A stretch of DNA of 64,000 bases from Ignelater luminosus (GCA_011009095.1 VTPC01005736.1:208621-272620); one strand, 5' to 3'; counted from the first letter of the stretch, positions 1 to 12,189 are shown. The notes: generated by a model from the letters alone, not told the origin. Numbers and translations: made by a program.

Positions 1-829
1 TCATAAAGTAAGAAAACTTCTAATATAAAAGAGAACATTCATATATTTTTAGGATAACTCACGGTTAAAACTTTTTATTTTTATCCGACATCAATGGGTG
101 TTTCTTTAATTTACTGTAACATGGTGCATTTTGTTGTTGTGTTGCGCCCTATGTTAGCGTGCCTTTACAAAACAAGAACGTCGAAAAAAGTGTAACGCAA
201 GGCAAATAAAACTTGACTCGATTCGTCTTTGCAGTCACGAAAACGTAATAAGTTTAAAATGTATGCATTTTGCATTCTAGATATCCACCCATCTAGTTTT
301 ATTTATTATTTTACTGTCTGTTTCGTGGATTTAATATTATTTGGAAAATTAGTTTCAAAATAGATTAAAGTTTTAAAGTTATCGTTTGTAATCTCTGTTA
401 TAATAATAAACAGCTAAAAATCGGTATTCTAGTTTTACTTTTATGATTGATTTCTTTCGTTGTTATATATATAGAATTATGTATTTCAATCTTATTGTAC
501 AGGGTGTTTTCTACTAAATTTGAATATTATAGGTATCCTTGTTGAACTCTTGTTCTTGTGATAATGGTTTGTTATAACAAAGTTCAAAACACGACAGCAA
601 GTTATGCTTAACTGTTCATAAATCTATTTCTTCTGTTGGTTCTTTGTCTTTCAAACCTTTTCCACAAACCATCTTCTCAAAAAAAACACAAACAAATCGT
701 AATAGTATGTAAAAGATAATTAAATACAGTAACTATAATCTGATAAATACAGACGCCATATGTTAGATCACAAAGTACAGGTTGTTGCAATTAAATTGTA
801 ACCGTAGCAACCTTGCTTGCCAGTGAAAC
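1..829. other. AT-rich noncoding flank
   Basis: No coding region is supported here. The only structured item is the string TACAGGGTGTTTT near 500, which resembles the outer end of short DNA transposons. I found no matching second end, so it is not called as an element. Confidence 0.4.
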
Positions 830-1740
830 TGTAATCTCCTCCCATGATTATCCTCCTGGACTAGTGCCAAAGATAAAATCCTAGCCTCCCCAAAATAGAA
901 ATGTGACCCAACCTATAAAGTAATAGAACACAAAAGACAGATGTACTTTGACAATCCCGAAGGAAAGGCAACTTTACTTAGTAGTCCGTCTTCTAACTCG
1001 GAGTGTTTAAACTACGCAAAGGTGCAAACGATCTTGATTACAAAAAAAGCCACAAACACATAAAAAATAGAGACGCATTAGAGGTGGATCTTCAAATACC
1101 GAAGCATTGAGGAAGAGCCAAATGAAGGGTAGAAAACAGAAGACAATAAGTGGAAATAAAATAGAAAGAAAGGGAAGATTCACACACAATTGCTCAAATA
1201 GAGAAAGATTACGGTCACATAGACTATGACGGGCCAAACCTGAAAAAAGAAAAGGGGGAGTTTAGCTTTTGGGGAACCTAGGACAATTTCTTACTAGTCA
1301 CATGGAAGACACGAATCCAACTTATATGTGAGGGATTGCAGACAAAAGAATGTACGCCTACGTCCAACCAACCTCCCTAAATGATTAACAAATGACCGGC
1401 GCTTTAAGTGCTTAGTCGACCAAAAATAGGAACATGTAAATACAAGGGATAACTTGTTCTATATGACGATCTTCTCATCAAGGCTAAAAGAAGTCCTTAC
1501 AGGACCTATCGGGCGCAGCCTATCCAGAAGTTAAAGATCCATTATTCACTATAATGGATTCCAAATGTAATAAATATGAAAGAAACCTTATCTTTAAACA
1601 ACAGAAAAATTAGTGGTATCAAAAGCATAACCTAAGCAAAACCTGCAACGTCCCTCTGGTACTATCAAGTGCACAAAATATATCAGAAAAGATCAACAGA
1701 TCTAAAGATTTATTTATCAATTGGCACCCAACGTGGGGCC
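830..1740 (+). mobile_element. Possible LTR and primer-binding-site fragment of an LTR retrotransposon
   Basis: At 1722-1740 the sequence reads TGGCACCCAACGTGGGGC, one base away from the TGGCGCCCAACGTGGGGC string found as a tRNA primer-binding site in insect LTR retrotransposons. It follows a CA dinucleotide (1718-1719) by two bases, as expected at the 3' edge of a 5' LTR. The stretch to its left is less AT-rich than its surroundings and has no convincing gene, as an LTR would. The left LTR edge is not defined; 830 is only where base composition changes. No gag or pol coding follows, and sequence after about 1760 looks ordinary. So this would be a solo fragment, and it could be chance. Confidence 0.35.
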
Positions 1741-1873
1741 AATATCTACTGTTGCACATAATGTCGTTTCATTTAGACTGCAATGTTATTGATTTGTCAA
1801 GACATTTCACTCAAAAATCTGTGTTTTATTTATAAAATTATTAAAAGACTTTTTTCAAATGAATGCATTTATA

Positions 1874-2458
1874 CAGGGTGATCATTTTAAAACTTCCCAC
1901 CTTGAATAACTCTTTAGTTTGTAAAATTATCAAAAATCGCTGAAACGCGTCGATTTTGTTTTGGAGGAGGGCATTTAATACCCTACTCTAGTGAGTAGGG
2001 AAACTTTCACGTTTCCGCCCTACCACCCCCACCCCAAAATTTTAAATGCCACTACCCAATGTGTGATATACCATTTTAAAGGGTAGAAGATTCTCAATTT
2101 TTTACATCAAATAAAATCAAAATCGGCCTAGCCGTACATGAATTAGAGCCAAAAATGTATTTAATTCAATCAATACATTTCTGTCTCCAGTTCACGAACG
2201 ACTGGGCTGATTTTAATTTTCTCTGATGTGAAAGATTGAGAATCTTATACCCTTTACAATGATATATCACACATGAAATAGTACCATTTAAAATTTTGGG
2301 GTGGGGGTGGTTGGGCGGGAGGGTGAAAGTTTCTCAACTCACTAGAGTAGGTTATTAAATGTCCCCTTCCAAAACAAAATCGACGCGTTTCAGCGATTTT
2401 TGATAATTTTACAAATTAAAGAGTTATTCAAGGTGGGAATTTAAAAATGATCACTCGG
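1874..2458. mobile_element. Palindromic foldback MITE, 585 bp, TA target duplication
   Basis: The two halves are inverted copies of each other almost to the centre. The left end CAGGGTGATCATTTTAAAAC is mirrored by a right end ending TGATCACTCGG, and TA flanks both sides (1872-1873 and 2459-2460). Inside the arms, paired blocks include the ACGCGTCGATTTTG segment, a run of C/G (CCACCCCCACCCC against GGGGTGGGGGTGG) and GATTCTCAAT. The arms meet near 2155-2190 around a short AT spacer. It has no coding capacity. The TA duplication and inverted ends point to mobilisation by a Tc1/mariner-type transposase, but no family is assigned. Confidence 0.85.
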
Positions 2459-2460
2459 TA

Positions 2461-3316
2461 TATCATTTCTCTTTGTAAAACCTTATATTTGTAAAAAAAT
2501 ACCAACTGAAAGAGAACAACGTGATAGCTTTAAGTAGATCTTGTTTGGCCACCAAAGAAAAGAAAACTTTCTGCATTTTGCTAGTTTTGACTATTGCAAA
2601 TCTAACAATAATCTGAACTGACAAGAAACATTAAATTATTATTATTTTGCCTTTTCCTAATTTTAAATTACAATTTTGTTGCCAAAATAAAATTACCGTT
2701 TTACTTATCCAAAATTTAATCGCACTGTTTTATTTACACTACGAACACAGTTTTGTATACCGGTAGTAATTACTCTAGCATGAAATTAAGTTACAAACAA
2801 AAGTTTTTTCTTTCCTTGGCCTTTATGAAAAATATGTTACGTACAAAGAAATCAAACAAAAAAAAAAACAAACTAAAAACAGTGAAATTATTTCATCCAA
2901 ACGTTTCCTGCGGTTAAAATCAATCCAATAAATTTTACGGCTTAATTACCCCCGAAAACGCAAGGGTCTTTTCTTGGACGAATTTAAAAAGCGGCAATTT
3001 CATTTTTCCGACAGGGTTAAAAATTGTTAATGAACTTAAATGAGTTTTATTTTTTTTGTCGCATTTACCATTCGTTGCGTGTTTTGAAACAAACACTATT
3101 TCAGTAATTAATTTGTTATTTCGTGCGTAATATAAAATCTTAATTGGAATCTTTGTAAAACTTAATTCGTTGGTGAACTCTTCATGTTTCGATAAGTTTG
3201 AAGACATGGCATTTAAAGGTCAATAAAAAGGTCTTGTGTAAATGTGATTTATCAATACGTTAGAAGGTAAATGCATTCGTTGTGTTTCAGGTTAATAGTA
3301 AAAAGCTGTTAATTAC
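2461..3316. other. AT-rich region downstream of the DUF1397-like gene
   Basis: The last exon of the minus-strand gene that ends its visible part at 3317 should lie here or further left. I searched the minus strand for an acceptor followed by a phase-0 coding end with the expected cysteines and found none that convinced me. A 90-codon open frame at 2935-3207 (minus) has no acceptor and no recognisable motif. Confidence 0.35.
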
Positions 3317-3431
3317 CTTAATCATAGACGAAGCCATTTTATCCATAAATCCCCTACTGAAATGTGCAGCTTCGTCACCACACGTTCTTCTAACCGAATG
3401 TGTGGAGCAATCAACGTATTCTTGAAACGAA
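3317..3431 (-). CDS. DUF1397-like hemolymph protein, exon 4 (visible 3'-most exon)
   Basis: Minus-strand exon of 115 nt, bounded by acceptor TTTGTTTCAG and donor AAG|gtaatt. It completes the TG left over from the previous exon to give Cys, then encodes 38 residues starting SFQEYVDCSTHSVRRTCG and including DEAAHFSRGFMDKMASSM. This is the C-terminal cysteine block of the 27 kDa hemolymph glycoprotein (DUF1397) family: an aromatic-Tyr-x-x-Cys element, then Cys-Gly-x-Glu-Ala and a helix ending in MASS. The exon ends in phase 0 without a stop, so at least one more exon follows to the left. The family is small, secreted and of unsettled function; it is known from hemolymph and secretions. The exon call is firm because four exons agree in phase. 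Confidence 0.85.
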
Positions 3432-5162
3432 CTGAAACAAAAAATTTTAATCATTAGTGAGGGAAAGAAAAATTAAAGGTTTCAAGAGTGCAAAAATTTA
3501 TTATATCGGTTACTTTTCACCGATCACGTGTATTCAATAGATAAAACTATATCCGTTATTGATTGCGGTAAATCGCGTGACCAAAAAATGAAAATATTGC
3601 TTTTCACCTTGAATTAACCAGAAATATCCATCTTTTTCCCCAAATTTAGATTCCTTATGGGGGAATTTCTTTTTTATGTCACTCATATTTTTGCATATTT
3701 TAAGTTAACATAGAAAAACTGCTGCAAATAATAAAAATTTAAGTCAAAAGAATTATTTTATATAGGGAAATGTGAAATTTACACTAATCATATTAAGGTC
3801 ATATCTGGTTAACCAGATAAAAAGGTTTTTCGTGTCATTCTACGTGTGTTTTTTTTGAGGTATGGACATAAATTGTTGCATTTTGTATGTTTTAGCACCA
3901 TCTCTGCAAAGTTGATGTTACATTCCCCATTTTGTTTTTTGTTTCTCTGCCGGCGTAATACCAAATAAAATTGAAAATAATTGAGTTCATAAAGTTTGGA
4001 CTTTTTCTACGTGCAGTGGAATTAACGAAAATTACATAAAATATATTTTATATTATGTAGGAAAGATAATACGTAGGGTATGTAGGCAACGTCGAGAATT
4101 AAATTTTACTTTCATTAGCAAATCATGTGTTTACATTAAAAATAGAGGAATAGTGGAAAATAAGGATTTATGGATGTCTAGAAATTTTAGGCGCAGTGTA
4201 TATTTCGTATGTTCATCTCGTTTTTTCCTCATCCCATGATTTACGACTAGGGTATTAAATTTTTATTTTTTTCCTACGTATAGCATGAAAATTGGCAGCT
4301 GTTAGCTAGCGATAACAAAAAGGTTTATTGGTTACACTGTAGCAAGGTGCCTAGTAGTTTGATAAATAAATTACGATAAAACATCTAAATTTTTAAAATC
4401 ACTTAAGTAGCGACAGCTTTATTTCCTGAAAATTATCGAAAGAACTCTAGGGAGAGAAGAAAAAAAAGAAAGGCGCGAGAGAGCTTTGGACGAGATTTTT
4501 TATAGGTTTTACAAAGGTCTCAAAAACTTTATTAATAATAATCTCTTCCTTGTGTTGCAAGTTTAAAGTTTATATAATACTGAATACGTATATCTTCTTT
4601 ATGATCCTATTACAACTTCCTGTATATATACTGAAGAGCGATTAATTCTTGAGAGCACGTCTTGTTGGTTTTTGTTCTTTTCACGGACACCCCTCAAGTG
4701 AATTTAAAGCCTAGACGTCGCTTTGAGATGTTAATAGAATAATTATTACGACGGAGGGCGTTTCTTGGATATTGTTTAGAGATTTGAGCGGTATTTTAGT
4801 GTTTCTCAAATGGAGGGATATAAGTTTCCAAATGCTAAGAAGTTATAATATGGGGGCGCCTTATTTAAATCCTCTTTTGCCGTCCCTTTACATAATAATA
4901 CGCCTTTTTAAATGAAAGTTGAAGAAAATTAACTTTGATTTCCTTTCAGGTTCTTTAGGTTCTTAAAAGGAATTAGAATGATCATTTTCTTTTTTCTAAT
5001 GAAATTCCGGCACTAAATGTCTAATAGTTCGTTTTTATTTTTATTAGACATCGATATTCACGAAAGTTATTGTTGATCATTTTTATTGAGTAGTAAGAAG
5101 CAAACAATCCCAAATAGAACCTTGTGAGGCCTCTTACTTCCCATCGACTACATCAAACTGTT

Positions 5163-6640
5163 TAAAACCCGGGTTTTCTATAAAAAGTCCAGCCGACTGG
5201 GGTTTTTTGGGTTTTACAAGTGGGTTTTATTGGGTTCTATTGGGTTTTTTGTATTAATTGAAGAGTAATTCACAATTAAAGTGAAAATTAAAATTACAGT
5301 TCTCGTCTGTCTTTCATAAACGTATAAAACCCTTAATACTTAAGTGAAGAAAATAGCATGACAAATAGTACAAGTAATGGAAGTGGTAACGGAAACATTT
5401 TCTGAATTCGAAAAAAATTTTAAATAAGAATTGAAAGATAGTAAGCAAGTATAACCTTAATTTTAGATGGTTGGTCGATCTTTTCTAACGATTCAGTAAT
5501 CGCAAGTTCCATACGTACAGGTTTCGATGTATATTTAGTGAATGCAGAGGAGACGGGGGCTACAAAGGGTATTGAAGTTGTCAACAAAGCCATTGACCAA
5601 ATAAAAGCTTTGTATAATAATGACAATGAAAACAAAATAAAGAAAATGAAACAAATTTTGACTGAAACTGAAATCTACTATATAAGGATATAATCCCATC
5701 AAATTTAACAAAACATATAGTAGAAATCCAGAAATTCTTCAGAAATCATCAACCGCATGAATGGCTGAAGCAGAAAGAGAAAAGAAAAACAAAGGACAAT
5801 GCCACAAATCCCAAATGAAACTCGTTAAAATTTCTATCAAAGTGATGGGCGCTTTTTAGCTGATTGTACTTGGAATAATTTGACTACAAATGAATTCCTT
5901 GTGGATCATCTACAAAGTACAAAAAAAAACGTTTGAATGAGGCTGCGTTATCCCCTATTCATTATGTTGCATATTTGATGCATCCAAAATATTTGGGGCA
6001 ACCTCTTTTAGTATTCGAAGAGAATATAGCGGAAACAAGGATAAACGAAAATTATCCAGATTTTCTGCCATATCTTCCAGCATTCAGAATAAAAGATTTG
6101 GAATGTTTTCCGCAATCTCTTTTTAAACCTGCCGCTGTTGAAAAATTCTCGGCCATCAAATGGTGGAAAATACAGCAAAAAAACAAAACTTCTAAAAAGT
6201 TACCCGACTCGTTTTGCGAGTTTCTGTGTTATCTACAATGCTGTTCAGCCAGTGCAGTAGCAATCTAGAGAGTTTTCTCAAGCTCAGGCCTTGTTTGAAA
6301 GAGCTCTTCAGTTGGTCGAAGTTTATAAGCGTTTGAGATCCGAGTCAAGCGAATGCTGACCCTCTCCCGAATTGTTTATTCTTTAAAAGACTGTTTATTT
6401 TTTATATTACAATTACCTATTTTTTTATTGTTAAAGGGCCACAAAAATGTTCCAGGTTTTTTTCTTTTCGATAAAACAAAATATTATTCAATGTTTAGTT
6501 TAATATTGCAAATAAATCTGTTAAGTGTCAGTTTGCGGTTTCTTTTGCATGTATAGTAATAAGTAACATTTCGTAACTAACTGATAGACACCCAATTAAA
6601 AAAACCCAGCTGGGTTTTTTCAAGTGGTTTTTGTCCAAGA
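5163..6640 (+). mobile_element. Decayed hAT-like transposon, boundaries approximate
   Basis: The transposase remnant inside is flanked by unusual repeats of TGGGTTTT and its complement: several copies at 5200-5255 on the left, and AACCCAGCTGGGTTTTTT at 6604-6621 on the right. These look like subterminal repeats, which hAT elements often carry, but I could not match a clean terminal inverted repeat or an 8-bp target duplication. The limits are therefore soft. Confidence 0.5.
5490..6370 (+). pseudogene. hAT-superfamily transposase, multiply frameshifted remnant
   Basis: Pieces of one transposase lie in order on the plus strand in different frames. From 5687 a frame reads DIIPSNLTKHIVEIQKFF then RNHQPHEWLKQK, a motif of hAT transposases ahead of the RW element. 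In another frame at 5805-5825 comes QIPNETR, followed by TAA where the family has Trp (TRWNS). From 5925 a third frame gives AALSPIHYVAYLMHPKY, then a WWK element and a LP..F stretch, ending near 6265 in CSASAVAI, stop, RVFSSSGLV. This is the dimerisation domain, in which the conserved Glu of the ER-FS motif has become a stop. At least two frameshifts and several stops make it dead. An open stretch from 5490 to 5690 may be its upstream part but shows no diagnostic motif. Confidence 0.8.
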
Positions 6641-6999
6641 AAGCCCTCTGGGCAATTCCGAGTTACCTACTGGATGCATTCATTAATATCAACTTTTCTC
6701 AACAAAGATATGAAACTACTGCTACAATTTCATTTAACCAAACATTTGTAATGCTGCGTTATTAAAACGTTAAAAGTCTCTGTTGTTCGTTATTTCAGAG
6801 CAAAGGCTAGATTTCAAGGTTTATACTATATAGTCCAAGATCAAATCAAAACAATATCTAAAGAATAATTTTGTTGCTAGTTATTCTCTGGAAACTTCAA
6901 AACGATAGAATGAACATATATTCAATCTGTTGGCAAATCAGAAAATAGATTTTGATAAATCTTCGTAGACAACAAAAACTTGAGACCACTACGTAGTGC
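6641..6999. other. Noncoding stretch
   Basis: AT-rich intronic sequence; nothing recognisable on either strand. Confidence 0.4.
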
Positions 7000-7870
7000 A
7001 CTCTCTTGCATTCACATCAAAGTTCGTGCTGTGGATCTCAGATGCCCTATTGCGCTCGGCATTAATTCTAGCGGATCGGCGATGGCGTGGCCTTATCTTT
7101 AATTTCCACCTTCATTACAGACATACGCTCAAGAAAGCTACAAATTCCGAAATGGTAATCTGAACATTTCAAACGTCTCAACAATTCCTTTGCTTTTTTA
7201 TGCTTCTGCACACTTTGACAAATACTGTTCCAGGGCATTTTTGATAGCCTCGGTACTATTTGATTTCATTTTATTATTTTATCTACAACTCTTCAATAAT
7301 ATAGTCGTTACACGCGTAACCATAGGGATATAATCATACTCATAAAACACTAGTTTTTATGGATTTTATTCACTGGCGGTGTTTTGTTGGTTGCCTATTT
7401 ATAAATAAAGAAAAAAATAGAAATTTTTATAATCTCAAACTATTTATTTATTATTCATCACTTTCCATTGAAAAACACAGAGGAAAACGCAGGAAAACAA
7501 TAAATTACACACAACTTACAAGTTTTAGTTTTGGAAACAAAGAAATGTGGAAATAATAAACAACTGCAAAGCCAGCTTAGTTACCGATGCACAAAAATGC
7601 TTCGGATCCTGTAATGTTGGTTGCGTATTTATGACGGGTGAATGCTTACTTCCGTCAAGAATTTGGACATCGTCTTCAGAGGATCCTTGTATTTCAGGTC
7701 TAAAACTCTCTTTGTGAAAATTGTTTACTTTGATTGACTTCCACATATTCAAGAATTTGGACATCGCCTCCCTCAGGGAAGTCCACCTCGAGATCTTCCT
7801 CAGAAGTGTTAGAATCGTAGATAAATCGTCGTGTTCGACTCGCACATAATGGGCATTATTCACTCGGATG
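7000..7870 (-). pseudogene. Unidentified broken coding remnant
   Basis: Two minus-strand pieces look coding but are interrupted. Upstream (about 7863-7525) an acidic segment reads SNTSEEDLEVDFPEGGDVQI in one frame and, after a stop, RPEIQGSSEDDVQILDGSK in another. The two share an 18-bp direct repeat, TCAAGAATTTGGACATCG, at 7655-7672 and 7749-7766. Downstream (about 7275-7000) a frame starts MKSNSTEAIKNALEQYLSKC and is then broken by stops. I do not recognise the protein. The acidic N-terminal part resembles leaders of some transposases, but that is weak. It may be a transposon remnant or a dead host gene in the intron. Confidence 0.3.
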
Positions 7871-8960
7871 ATTTCGGCTCGTGTGTGAACTTCATCCTCT
7901 TGAATAATAGCCTACTTTATGTGCTCGTTGAATAATATACGTACTATTATCAATGGGAACTTATCAAACCACTTTCTGTTTATTTTTATGAGAACCACTA
8001 TTGAAACGTACGCACTGCAATTATAAATCTCAACGAGTCAATGGACGTCGTTAAGATGGCTAAGGCGAAACTTTGAGGAAATCTTGATCCACGCAAAAGC
8101 GAACAAGATGGATTTTTACCTAAATAAGACTAGCAAAGACTCAATAATTTATGTTTGGCTTGCCAAGTGTACATTCGAATTCGCAAAAACGTCCGGGAAA
8201 AACCTTTCGACTGACCTAACCACAAACTAAATGTACTGACTTGTCCAGTTTATCTTCTAAAAGGGCTTCGGCAAGAGAAACAGCCTAATGTAATTAAAAC
8301 AATCTTTAATTAGTTTAATTTGCATTTTTTGTGGTGTGCGTGTGTTTATAGTGTTTTCGAATAAATAAATAATGTGATTTGTAAGCACGTCTCAATACCT
8401 CATGTAAGCTATTGAATTCTTCCTTAGAAGAAGAAAGCTAAGTACGAAAAACAGAAATAAATTATCCTTGGACTACTTTTTGGATAAATTTTATTATTAT
8501 TAACTTTAAGCCTGCAGCAGTATTTAGTAATTAAATCCATACAAAAAAATCATTTGTTAGTCTTTCACTCTCAAATAAATAAAGTTACAAATTGGAAAAG
8601 TCATTTCACTAAAAAACAGGCTGTATAGTAGAATTAGTAACATACTGAAAAGTTTGTTTAAATTTTTTAGTTAAATATTAAAATGAGGTTTCTTACGCAA
8701 GAATAAATATACTTGAGTACTAAGTTAATTTAAAAAAAATTTTAATTTACCTAATTAAAAAACAATTAACTTTCAGAAACAGCAGCAGGATTGTATAAAT
8801 AAACAGAATAAGCGTGATTAAAATAATTGACGCGAATAATTGACATTTTTATTTAAAAACATGAAACGTAAAAATAACAAAAAAGAAGAATAATAGGAGG
8901 AAGAAAATAAATATTAAACAAAGCCGTCTATTTACAAAGGTTTAAATGCTTTAAACTTAC

Positions 8961-9207
8961 CAGCAAACACTTTTAAGTCCTTCGTCGGCAGCTTCCCGTT
9001 TAGCTTTCTGATAGTGATGGACGTTTTCAGCATCTGACTTATTGTGATGACGATTATAATGGTGATTATTTCTATAAGCTGCCTCTTCCATTTCCTTCTG
9101 TCTATTCGTAGCCGTTTGTATTTGTGTCATTGCTTCGGAATATCTCCTAAAGCAAAGTTCTGTTTCATCAGCTACCTTCTGCATGCAGGGGGCGTGGGAT
9201 AGAAATT
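8961..9207 (-). CDS. DUF1397-like hemolymph protein, exon 3, with His-rich insert
   Basis: Minus-strand exon of 247 nt between acceptor TTCTTAACAG and donor GCTG|gtaagt. The first two bases complete Glu with the G of exon 2, and it carries 81 full codons. It begins FLSHAPCMQKV, the family's Y/F-L-x-H-A-P-C signature, then a second cysteine in the ELCFRRYSEAM helix. After that comes a polar tail with a histidine- and asparagine-rich run (NNHHYNRHHNKSDAENVHHY) and a Lys/Ala/Glu-rich helix ending KSVC. The histidine run is not a feature I associate with the family, and this inter-cysteine segment looks long. Both splice sites and both phases fit the neighbouring exons. Confidence 0.88.
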
Positions 9208-9302
9208 CTGTTAAGAAAACAAGTAACAGGGTAAAATAACAATAATATTATTAATTGTAATTGAAGCGAAAAATTTGCATTTTTATTGCTTATAATATAT
9301 AC

Positions 9303-9445
9303 CATCTTGATAAGTTCCGTTCCTGCAGAGATCTCTAACCATCGATCCGGTGCCGTGGAATAATTTTCGGAAATGTTTTCTTTGTTTTAGATTCATGCAA
9401 AGTCTACTGTAAGCGTGGATACAGGAAAGAGATTCATCCAAATCT
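9303..9445 (-). CDS. DUF1397-like hemolymph protein, exon 2
   Basis: Minus-strand exon of 143 nt with acceptor TTTGTTTTCAG and donor GATG|gtatat. Joined to exon 1 it completes Pro (CC+A) and continues DLDESLSCIHAYSRLCMNLK, then an FHGTGSMVRDLCRNGTYQD block. Three cysteines, a CM element, an F-x-x-x-x-x-GT turn and a D-L-C-x-x-G motif are the middle signature of DUF1397 proteins. It is separated from exon 3 by an intron of only 95 bp, in contrast to its other introns of about 3 kb and 5.5 kb. Confidence 0.88.
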
Positions 9446-12189
9446 CTGAAAACAAAGAGAAAGAATTGATTGAAATAAAATTTGATACGAAATAAAGGGT
9501 GTGTAGGTGGGCGCTTAAAATAAAGGAGGGAAGTACCTTACCTCTAATGAGATAACTCTTTTATTCTACTATTTGCCAAGTACACGAAAAATACCGTTTA
9601 CCAGCTTGCAGTGGAAGCGGTAAATGCATAAAAAGAGCTCATTAGCTGAGAGATAAGTTGGCGCTGACTTGGCGTGCAAATAGTAGTTTTAGGGGGTTAT
9701 ACTTCGTTTCAATGTAACGAGAGAACGAGAGAAAGAGGCGAAGTGTTGAAGTTTGTAAAACTCTCTCTGATAAATCAGTTTAGTGTAATTTAATGGTTTT
9801 AAAACTTAACTTTGAATTTAATTATGTTATATTAGGGTTTAGAGATGTTAAAAGGGTTTTTATACGAAAAACAACTTGTTCGGTATAATAGGATGCGTCT
9901 TTTTTTTTAAATAAAACCTTTCATTCGAATAAGATTACTTCCTCGGTAATTTTCATACACTTTCGTTGCGAAAATATTAAATATGTTGGTTCTAATTATA
10001 AGTACAAACAAAAAAATCTGTTGTCATTGCATTTTTAAACTTTTCTATTGCTTTTACAACGTTAGCAACTTTAGCCGAGAAAAAATTTCAAACTCAAAAT
10101 CATAAAAAAATTTCTGTAACAAAAGAGTTGTGTGATCCAGGAATATAAATTATGGTGCAATATTTTTCTGACAGGAAAGAAATTTCTGAGAAAAAACTTT
10201 TATAGTGCCTTTAGGTTACGAAGGTGCTGTTCTTTCCCATACATATATAAACAAGTCCATCAAAAACTTTTAATCCGTCAGATTTTTCTTGAAGAATACA
10301 CAATGTTTAAAATGTAAATAAAATAGACTTCTCGATATCACAGTTAAATTGAAAACGTAATTGAAAAATTTGAAAACTTTCCTTCCGCTTGCTTGTTCTT
10401 ACTTTTCTCAGTTTAAAATGGGAATCAAGAAATTGAAGAGGTTTATTTTTATGCATGAAAAGATTATTTTGTTGTAGTTGAGAAATTTTATTTAAAATTC
10501 CATCCGCACTGCATTAAATAATAATACGTGGAGCGCACTGAAGTTACCGGCAATACAGAATTGAGAATGATGTTGATAAAACGAATGTTTTTTAATGCCA
10601 GAATATCAACGAATGATACTTTTTAGTATTTTAAGATAAATAATATAATATCTAATTTCTACCATTACGATATTGGTAAATACAAAAAGCATTAAATATG
10701 TATTGTATTAAATAATACAGGCTCTAAATGTAATCCTTACGGTGCTCTCCTGACATGAATTTTGATAGAATTTAATTATTTAACGTATACAAGTCAATAT
10801 ATTACTTATGTTCTTTCGATGATGAAAAATCAAAGTAAATATTATTTTATAATTAATGAGGGTGGAAGAATTGATTTTTAATTTGTGTATAATTACAATT
10901 CGGAAGTTTTAATTTATTTAAATCTAAGTAGTGAATCGCGTGATGCATTATAACAAGAGTGGAAAAAAGAAAACAAAGCATACTTAATAATAATGGATCA
11001 TCACCGAGGCAGCTTAAACTTTAAAATGAAATAAAGTTTCGCAGACAATGCAGATAAAATGCATCCATATGCAAAGTTAAACGGTGAAATATCATCTCGG
11101 TTACAAATTCTAGTAACGTACTCTATAATTCGCGGCATATAAATTAGAGAACTATTGCCAACTTCACTACATTTGTAGATTCCGATAAAAGCGGAACATT
11201 GCTATCATTTCCGGACCATGTAGAATATTATTTCCTCCAAGCATGCCAACTTTTAGATATCTACGGTAAATAGAATTTCTATTTTATCAAATATTAAAAG
11301 AATGAGGTTTCGTGCATGAAAATACAACTAATAAAATATTACTGTACCAAACGGGAGAAAATAAACATTTTATGACTGCAAATTTTAGGTCACAATTTTT
11401 ATTCTTTCATGAATATGTGTGGTGTGTGCTATCCTTACTTCTCACGTGCGATTGTTATCGGGGATAATAAAAAGGAAACTAAATATTTCTCTATTTCCAA
11501 ACAAAAACGATATTAATTACAGTGATGATCGCGAGCAATAATTCTGAAACATCTTGTACGGAAAAAAGAACATAAATCTAAACTCCTTTAAACTGTACAT
11601 TAACATGAAATAACCTACTCAGTTTTACAGATTCATAAATATTAATGGCTGATTAAGATAGATTGATGCAGTTTCAATTTTAATGTCTCGAACGGAAATC
11701 AGACTTTCGCTGAACGGCTTTAATAATTTTAAGATTCAAATTTTGATGGAACGAAAATTAAATAGAACCATAAACATTCAAACATTGGAATGTCACGCAA
11801 ATTGTATTGTTTTATTCGAGTAGGAAAAATGTTTGCATGAAACCTAATTTTAGAATATGAGCATAAAACAAAAGTTGGAAATCGTAAATTTAATTATTTT
11901 GAGTAATTATAGACGTCATTTGCAGATACAGTTAATATTATATTGTGCCAATTAGGATGATTATTTATTACAAATGGTGGAATTAATTCCTTTTTGAATC
12001 ACCAATGTGTAAAATACGCAATTAATCGAAATTGGAGAAATTATTAATTTATTTAATGGTTATGTCAATTCGGTTTGTTTTAAATCTCGAACAGATTCTA
12101 TGGTGTGCACAAATCATCGGTTTATAATAGAGAGAATAAAACACGCAGCGAGCGGCATCAACTGTAGCATTATAAGTTTTGCACATATT
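9446..12189 (-). other. Intron 1 of the visible DUF1397-like gene (main part)
   Basis: The intron runs from 9446 to 12436. It is AT-rich with no supported gene. Around 9540-9690 there is an imperfect inverted repeat (CTACTATTTGCCAAG against CTTGGCGTGCAAATAGTAG) too degraded to call. A reverse-transcriptase scrap occupies its right end. Confidence 0.5.

Larger units (their letters stand above)
3432..8960 (-). other. Intron 3 of the DUF1397-like gene, carrying a hAT remnant
   Basis: This 5.5-kb intron lies between two phase-compatible exons. It contains the decayed hAT transposase at 5490-6370 and the broken coding remnant at 7000-7870. The rest (3432-5160 and 7930-8960) is AT-rich with no supported gene. 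Confidence 0.7.

Noticed and set aside
1007..1237. Minus-strand 76-codon hydrophobic frame behind a strong CTTTTTTCAG acceptor, considered as the last exon of the DUF1397-like gene
   Set aside because: The phase required by the 3317 donor gives a different frame with an early stop, and the hydrophobic sequence does not match the family's C-terminus.
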